From assembly GCA_937951955.1 (NCBI GenBank), contig CALGAD010000008.1, positions 1-9,498 of the forward strand: DNA of 9,498 nt, given 5' to 3'. The notes beneath the pieces are model-generated. The model was given only the letters and a program-made list of their open reading frames with translations, did no database searches and was not told where the DNA came from. This DNA is from an uncultured Bacillaceae bacterium (GTDB lineage Bacteria > Bacillota > Bacilli > Bacillales > Caldibacillaceae). This document shows positions 6,280 through 9,498 of this stretch, one piece after another. A program made the translations under genes and the position numbers. The stretch's first letter is position 1, and every line of letters begins with the position of its first letter.

Positions 6280-7047
6280 CTATTTCGGCGGCATGCGAAT
6301 TGCCCCGTCAAGACGAATCGTTTCCCCATTTAACATTGGATTTTCCACGATCGCACAAACCAGCCTGGCATATTCTTCTGGATGTCCCAGTCTAGGGGGA
6401 AAGGGCGTCATCTTTGCCAGTGCTTCCTGCGCCTTTTCCGGTAAACCGGCAAAAAGCGGTGTTTTAAATACCCCCGGAGCAATACTCATCACCCGGATTC
6501 CTAAAGATGCGAATTCTCTTGCTAGTGGTAATGTCATTCCGACAATGGCCCCTTTAGAAGCGCTGTAGGCAGCCTGTCCAATCTGTCCGTCAAAAGCAGC
6601 AACGGAAGCAGTATTGATAATCACGCCCCGCTCCCCGTGTTCATTCGGCTCGTTTTCAGCCATCTTTTCTGCTACCAGACGAATCATGTTAAACGTCCCG
6701 ACAACATTAACTTGCAAAACTTTCTCGAAAGAAGCGAGATCATGCACGCCTTTTTTCCCTAATGTTTTTTTCGCAAGCGCCATGCCCGCACAATTTACTA
6801 AAATATGTACAGCACCAAAAGTTTCAATTGCTTTTTCAATCCCCAATCGAGTCTCTTCTTCATCCGTCACATCTACTTTCATGAAAAGGGCATCGCCCTG
6901 TAACTCATTAGCGAGTCTTGTTCCCTTTTCTTCATTCAAATCGAAAATAATAGCTTTACTACCGCCGGAAACGATTTCTCGAACGGTTGCTTCTCCCAAT
7001 CCAGAAGCGCCACCCGTAACAACTGCTACCCGGTTAGCAAGCTCCAT
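6280..7047 (-). CDS. Short-chain 3-hydroxyacyl-CoA dehydrogenase, HSD10-like
   Basis: NAD-dependent SDR oxidoreductase of 255 aa. It is strikingly like mitochondrial type-2 3-hydroxyacyl-CoA dehydrogenase (HSD17B10), which oxidises 2-methyl-3-hydroxybutyryl-CoA and other 3-hydroxyacyl-CoAs. The cofactor motif is TGGASGLG (11-18), with Asp36 at the end of strand two favouring NAD. NCAG is at 85-88 and Asn114 completes the catalytic set of Ser148, Tyr161 and Lys165 (AAYSASKGAIVGMTLP). The ending NGETIRLDGAIRMPPK is almost that of HSD10. The ATG at 7047 has AAGGGGG seven bases upstream. The longer open frame to 7083 has no ribosome binding site. It is first in a two-gene operon with the enoyl-CoA isomerase-like gene, fitting a beta-oxidation or isoleucine/branched acyl-CoA role. 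Confidence 0.92.
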   Translation of the reverse strand: MELANRVAVVTGGASGLGEATVREIVSGGSKAIIFDLNEEKGTRLANELQGDALFMKVDVTDEEETRLGIEKAIETFGAVHILVNCAGMALAKKTLGKKGVHDLASFEKVLQVNVVGTFNMIRLVAEKMAENEPNEHGERGVIINTASVAAFDGQIGQAAYSASKGAIVGMTLPLAREFASLGIRVMSIAPGVFKTPLFAGLPEKAQEALAKMTPFPPRLGHPEEYARLVCAIVENPMLNGETIRLDGAIRMPPK

Positions 7048-7127
7048 CGCATTTCCCCCTTGTTTAATATTCAATCTGATCAAAAATGCCAGGTTAAATT
7101 TTCATAAGATAATTTTAATTATTAATT

Positions 7128-7156
7128 ATTTTAATTTTTAGCTCATGCACAGTCAA
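7128..7156 (-). promoter_or_regulatory. Predicted sigma-A promoter of the acyl-CoA operon
   Basis: On the minus strand TTGACT (7151-7156, 5 of 6) is followed after 17 bp by TAAAAT (7128-7133, 5 of 6). The start would be near 7121, leaving a leader of about 74 nt. The leader begins in AT-rich sequence with ATTAAAAT repeated 17 bp apart, which could be an operator but is too low in complexity to call. Confidence 0.6.
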
Positions 7157-7256
7157 GGAAAAGGGAGTGAGTTGATATTAACTGGAGCTATAAAGCCTTG
7201 CTCCCCTCTTAGAAATTTATCAATAACACAATAAAATTGATTCCAGATAACACAGC

Positions 7257-7524
7257 ATGGAGCAGAATTATTTGCGGGACAATTTATTGAACCAGTTAAA
7301 TACACTTGATCAGAAACAAATTGAAAACAAAAAATACCCCATCGAATTCGATGGGGATTCCAACATAATTTGGAAAGGAGGAATAAACAACGACCTGTAC
7401 TCAATGCTCAAAATAAATTTACATAAAGTGAAATAAACTGGATGAACCATTTGAAATGCTACTCTACAAAGAGCTGGACGGAATTTCCATCCAATATATT
7501 GTAATCGTTTTCATTATAACCTAA
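7257..7524 (+). pseudogene. Possible small gene broken by a frameshift (unrecognised)
   Basis: An ATG at 7257 opens a 59-codon frame ending at 7436 (MEQNYLRDNLLNQLNTLDQK onward, ending SMLKINLHKVK). The plus strand is purine-rich here, as coding strands are in low-GC Firmicutes. In the next frame an open stretch from 7432 to the stop at 7522-7524 reads NKLDEPFEMLLYKELDGISI and continues hydrophobic. A single base lost in the A-run near 7431-7433 would join the two into about 88 residues. There is no ribosome binding site before the ATG and I recognise no family. It overlaps the palindrome at 7337-7356. It could be a decayed gene, an unrelated 59-aa gene, or chance. Confidence 0.3.
7333..7356 (-). 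terminator. Perfect 20-bp palindrome with T-tract, terminator-like on the minus strand
   Basis: CCCCATCG-AATT-CGATGGGG (7337-7356) is a perfect palindrome. As RNA it gives an 8-bp stem with an AATT tetraloop. On the minus strand it is followed by TATTTTTTG, a usable U-tract; the plus strand has none. No strong minus-strand gene ends just before it: the nearest is the 44-aa gene ending 224 bp away. Confidence 0.5.
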
Positions 7525-7579
7525 AAAAACAGATATAGCAAATTCAATTTTCTTAAAAAGCGAAAAAATAATTGCAGAT

Positions 7580-7714
7580 TTACAATAATTTCTTCAGTTT
7601 TTCTGTAAGTTTATTCAATAATTCCGAAAGGGTGACATTATTATTTGTATAGACGTCCTGGTAAGATGTCACCAATATTTCTTTAAATTGCTCTTGCTTT
7701 TCTTGTTCGCTCAT
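7580..7714 (-). CDS. Small hypothetical protein, 44 aa, with amphipathic C-terminal helix
   Basis: The ATG at 7714 is preceded by GGAGG with seven bases between them, one of the best ribosome binding sites in the window, so this short start is preferred over the 70-codon open frame beginning at 7792. The protein (MSEQEKQEQFKEILVTSYQD, then VYTNNNVTLSELLNKLTEKLKKLL in two parts: VYTNNNVTLSELLN and KLTEKLKKLL) is soluble. It has an acidic N-terminus and a Leu-rich amphipathic last 18 residues that could form a coiled coil or a protein-binding helix. I recognise no family. It stands alone with its own predicted promoter and a long leader hairpin. An imperfect AT-rich hairpin (7567-7590) with a T-run on the minus strand overlaps its stop and may terminate it. 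A small regulator or spore-related protein is possible but not shown. Confidence 0.6.
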   Translation of the reverse strand: MSEQEKQEQFKEILVTSYQDVYTNNNVTLSELLNKLTEKLKKLL

Positions 7715-7730
7715 CGCAAGACCTCCAAAT

Positions 7731-7791
7731 CGATAAAGCTTCGCCAAATAATGAGAAAAACTTTCTGGAATTATTCGTTGAAGCTTTATCA
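7731..7791 (-). promoter_or_regulatory. Long leader hairpin upstream of the 44-aa gene
   Basis: GATAAAGCTTC (7732-7742) and its perfect reverse complement GAAGCTTTATC (7780-7790) flank 37 bp that pair further. After a 2x2 internal loop, eight more pairs form (CGAATAAT with ATTATTTG, minus strand, one G-U), then a short A/T stem. The structure ends five bases before the GGAGG of the 44-aa gene and lies inside its predicted leader. A translational or RNA-stability control element is inferred. A protein-binding site or remnant of a small mobile repeat is possible. Confidence 0.5.
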
Positions 7792-7833
7792 CCGCTGGAT
7801 AATATTAGTGTATTCAAACAATCCAATTGGGTG

Positions 7834-7863
7834 ATTCTATGATGTACAGAGTGCTCTCGTCAA
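7834..7863 (-). promoter_or_regulatory. Predicted sigma-A promoter of the 44-aa gene
   Basis: On the minus strand TTGACG (7858-7863, 5 of 6) is separated by 18 bp from TAGAAT (7834-7839, 5 of 6). Transcription would start near 7827, giving a leader of about 110 nt that contains the whole hairpin. Confidence 0.5.
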
Positions 7864-7881
7864 TTTGTATGATACCAATTA

Positions 7882-7896
7882 ACTTTTAGTAAAAGT
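7882..7896. repeat. Short perfect inverted repeat upstream of the small-gene promoter
   Basis: ACTTTT-AGT-AAAAGT is perfect in both arms. Its centre is about 62 bp upstream of the predicted start of the 44-aa gene, a position where an activator could bind. AT-rich sequence makes chance likely. Confidence 0.25.
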
Positions 7897-7926
7897 AAAT
7901 TCCTTTTAATAATTCACTTATAATAG

Positions 7927-8078
7927 ATAACAATATTACTTATTAGTCAATTTTATGTAAATGTGGGCAATTCGTCAATGATAGAAAACGGGAATTATTT
8001 TGTCAAGACTCCTGATATTTTCTTCAGATAATTAAAAAGTTTTAGTTGTTAAATCTACCGGGCAATATAATCGGAAGA
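7927..8078 (+). other. AT-rich gene-poor stretch with a GerPA/PF-like reading frame
   Basis: The stretch between the small-gene promoter and the galU terminator holds no gene I can support. One plus-strand frame, open from a TAG at 7924 to the stop at 8029-8031, reads YVNVGNSSMIENGNYFVKTP. This echoes the VG-SS-(V/I)-G-(D/N)-F-P pattern of GerPA/GerPF spore germination proteins. It has no good start, no ribosome binding site and stops after 34 codons, so it would be a remnant at best. Confidence 0.2.
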
Positions 8079-8110
8079 AAGGGAATCTCAAATAGTTTTA
8101 AGATTCCCTT
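8079..8110 (-). terminator. Hairpin terminator of galU
   Basis: AAGGGAATCT and AGATTCCCTT form a 10-bp perfect stem with a 12-nt loop (8079-8088 with 8101-8110), 11 bp after the galU stop. On the minus strand it is followed by TTTCTTCC, a modest U-tract. Confidence 0.65.
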
Positions 8111-8121
8111 CCCCCAACCAA

Positions 8122-9006
8122 TCAATTATTAATTTCTTCTTCCTGTAATAATTCCTTAATAAATTTCACAACGTTCGGCCGTAATTCCTCATCTTGGAGC
8201 GCAAACTCAATTGTTGTGGTAATAAAGCCTAATTTTTCACCGACATCATGTCGACGACCTTCGAATTCATAGGCAAAGACACGTTGAATTTGATTTAATT
8301 CAGAAATCGCATCCGTTAATTGGATTTCGCCACCAGCACCAATTTTTTGTTTATCCAGGAAGCGGAAAATCTCAGGAGTTAATATGTACCGACCAATAAT
8401 AGCCAAGTTGGAAGGTGCCGTTCCTTGCGGCGGCTTTTCCACTAGATTTTTCACTTCATAAAGGCGTCCTTTGTTAGATAAAGGATCAATAACACCATAA
8501 CGATGGGTTTCTTCGTCAGGAACTTTTTGGACACCGATAACAGAAGATAGCGTTTCTTCATATTGCTCAATCAGTTGTTTTAAACATGGTTTATCATTGC
8601 GGACAATATCGTCTCCGAGTAATACAGCAAACGGTTCATCACCGATAAAGTTACGCGCGCACCAAACGGCATGTCCCAAACCTTTCGGCTCTTTTTGACG
8701 AATGAAGTGGATATTTCCGAGATTGGATGAGTAGCGTACCTCTTCCAACAGCTCGGTTTTACCTTTCATTTCTAGATTCCGTTCAAGCTCCGGAGCACTA
8801 TCGAAATGATCTTCGATGGCCCGTTTTGTTCGTCCAGTAACGATAATAATGTCTTCGATGCCTGATTCCACGGCTTCTTCGACAATATATTGTATGGTCG
8901 GTTTGTCTACGATAGGTAACATTTCTTTGGGCATCGCCTTTGTCGCTGGTAAAAATCTTGTACCAAGGCCAGCTGCTGGAATGATTGCTTTTCTTACTCT
9001 TTTCAA
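8122..9006 (-). CDS. galU: UTP--glucose-1-phosphate uridylyltransferase
   Basis: Cytoplasmic enzyme making UDP-glucose from UTP and glucose 1-phosphate, used for wall teichoic acid glucosylation, glycolipids and UDP-galactose recycling (gtaB in Bacillus subtilis). The nucleotide-binding loop AAGLGTRFLPATKAMPKEML occupies residues 11-30, with LGDD at 130-133, VEKPP at 189-193 and GAGGEIQLTDA at 223-233. VGEKLGFITTTIEFA follows near 255-269. The start is taken as TTG 9006: GGAGG lies eight bases before it and the protein then begins MKRVRKAIIPAAG, matching remembered GtaB (MKKVRKAIIPAAG). The in-frame ATGs at 9027 and 9021 would add up to seven extra residues, and the later one overlaps the ribosome binding site. 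Length is 294 aa, normal for the family. It has its own promoter and terminator, so it is a single-gene unit. Confidence 0.96.
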   Translation of the reverse strand: MKRVRKAIIPAAGLGTRFLPATKAMPKEMLPIVDKPTIQYIVEEAVESGIEDIIIVTGRTKRAIEDHFDSAPELERNLEMKGKTELLEEVRYSSNLGNIHFIRQKEPKGLGHAVWCARNFIGDEPFAVLLGDDIVRNDKPCLKQLIEQYEETLSSVIGVQKVPDEETHRYGVIDPLSNKGRLYEVKNLVEKPPQGTAPSNLAIIGRYILTPEIFRFLDKQKIGAGGEIQLTDAISELNQIQRVFAYEFEGRRHDVGEKLGFITTTIEFALQDEELRPNVVKFIKELLQEEEINN

Positions 9007-9019
9007 TTCATCTGCCTCC
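9004..9019 (-). promoter_or_regulatory. Ribosome binding site that decides the galU TTG start
   Basis: GGAGG (9015-9019) is followed by eight bases and TTG (9004-9006). The ATG inside the spacer is out of frame and meets TGA two codons later, so the TTG is the natural start. Confidence 0.8.
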
Positions 9020-9069
9020 ATTTGCAAGATTACATAATTCGATAAAAAACAACAACAATTTATATCTGT

Positions 9070-9097
9070 ATCATAACAGAATTGATAAAAAATTCAA
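9070..9097 (-). promoter_or_regulatory. Predicted galU promoter with extended -10
   Basis: On the minus strand TTGAAT (9092-9097, 4 of 6) and TATGAT (9070-9075, 5 of 6) are 16 bp apart, and TGT precedes the -10 as an extended element. A second extended -10 (TGATATAAT on the minus strand, about 9136-9147) has no matching -35. Confidence 0.55.
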
Positions 9098-9449
9098 GCT
9101 ATTAAGGACAGCAAACAAAATATAGACAGTCACTATTTTATTATATCATAAAACATGGGTCTTTTTTCGTATATTTCCGTTTTTACTAATGCCAGGTATG
9201 AATTTTTTAAAGTGATTACTTTATATTTATATCTGTTGTTTATGTTTTATTTTCTTCTAAACTGAAATAGTGCTAGATTTCACATAATATGTATTTGATG
9301 TTGAAACAGTTTTAGGAATATTTTTTATAACACATTAGTTAAGACCGGAAGTAGTGTTTATAAATACACTTTACCTTATATGACAACCTCTTATCAGTGG
9401 GTTATGAGTCACAATAGTAACACTATTAATTAAATAAATAAAGTGTAAA
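9098..9449. other. AT-rich intergenic stretch without a supportable gene
   Basis: No convincing reading frame was seen on either strand. It holds a second TGATATAAT on the minus strand near 9140 and two small inverted repeats: an imperfect AGTGTTTATAAATACACT (9353-9370) and a perfect AATAGT-AAC-ACTATT (9413-9427). Neither is followed by a T-tract in either direction, so they are not obvious terminators. Confidence 0.4.
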
Positions 9450-9498
9450 TTACCACATTATTTCCTCTGAAACTGGCAGGTTCTTTTCAAATTCCTTC
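9450..9498 (-). CDS. Possible last 15 codons of an unidentified gene entering from the right edge
   Basis: The minus strand from the window edge reads KEFEKNLPVSEEIMW and then TAA. Codon choice and the purine-rich strand look coding, and it points the same way as galU. It is too short to identify. Confidence 0.25.
   Translation of the reverse strand, partial: KEFEKNLPVSEEIMW

Noticed and set aside
6161..7141. Plus-strand open frames of 135 and 175 codons across the acyl-CoA genes
   Set aside because: They are antisense to the dehydrogenase and isomerase genes, which carry clear catalytic motifs; long antisense frames are common in GC-richer coding DNA.
7153..7404. Minus-strand 83-codon frame with several cysteines (NCPANNSAPCCVIWNQF)
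   Set aside because: It begins across the 20-bp palindrome, has no convincing start or ribosome binding site, overlaps the -35 of the acyl-CoA operon, and lies on the pyrimidine-rich strand. Its lower half does have plausible codons, so it is rejected only tentatively.
8816..9037. Plus-strand 73-codon frame over the start of galU
   Set aside because: It is antisense to a strongly conserved gene and has no features of its own.

Overview
The window looks like a low-GC Firmicute, most likely a member of the Bacillaceae. Ribosome binding sites are AGGAGG-type, starts include GTG and TTG, and promoters have the TTGACA/TATAAT form. UTP-glucose-1-phosphate uridylyltransferase is very close to the remembered Bacillus GtaB sequence, and a fatty-acid or branched-chain acyl-CoA module sits beside a PTS operon. 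Species cannot be named from the sequence alone.

Left part (1-5475): a divergent sugar catabolic locus. On the minus strand, lacA and lacB (lacB lacks only its last few codons at the window edge) encode the two subunits of galactose-6-phosphate isomerase, the first step of the tagatose-6-phosphate pathway. On the plus strand lie a DeoR/LacR-type repressor and the three separate components IIA, IIB and IIC of a galactitol-family (Gat) PTS permease. The 357-bp divergent spacer has a good promoter for each side. Copies of the heptamer TGTTTGT sit on both promoters: three in 10-bp phase on the lacA side, and an inverted pair around the lacR promoter. A cre-like site lies between -35 and -10 of the lacR promoter. 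The simplest reading is that galactose enters as galactose-6-phosphate through the Gat-type permease, LacAB turns it into tagatose-6-phosphate, and the repressor controls both directions. A Cof-type HAD phosphatase follows behind a terminator-like hairpin and is closed by a clear terminator.

Middle (5487-7156, minus strand): a two-gene module on visibly more GC-rich DNA. It encodes an HSD10-like short-chain 3-hydroxyacyl-CoA dehydrogenase, then an enoyl-CoA hydratase/isomerase family protein that lacks both catalytic glutamates of true crotonases. One sigma-A type promoter precedes the pair.

Right part (7157-9498): mostly AT-rich sequence without long genes. It holds a possible frameshifted small gene, a perfect 20-bp palindrome, and a 44-codon minus-strand gene with a strong ribosome binding site behind a long leader hairpin and its own promoter. 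A short reading frame faintly resembling GerPA/GerPF spore germination proteins also lies here. Then come galU/gtaB (minus strand, TTG start) with its terminator and extended -10 promoter, and perhaps the last codons of another minus-strand gene at the right edge.

I found no CRISPR array, tRNA, rRNA or intact mobile element. I did not recognise a clearly new system. The most interesting items are the phased operator array, the hairpin-led 44-aa gene, the promoter lying against the terminator downstream of the PTS genes, and the isomerase-like crotonase.
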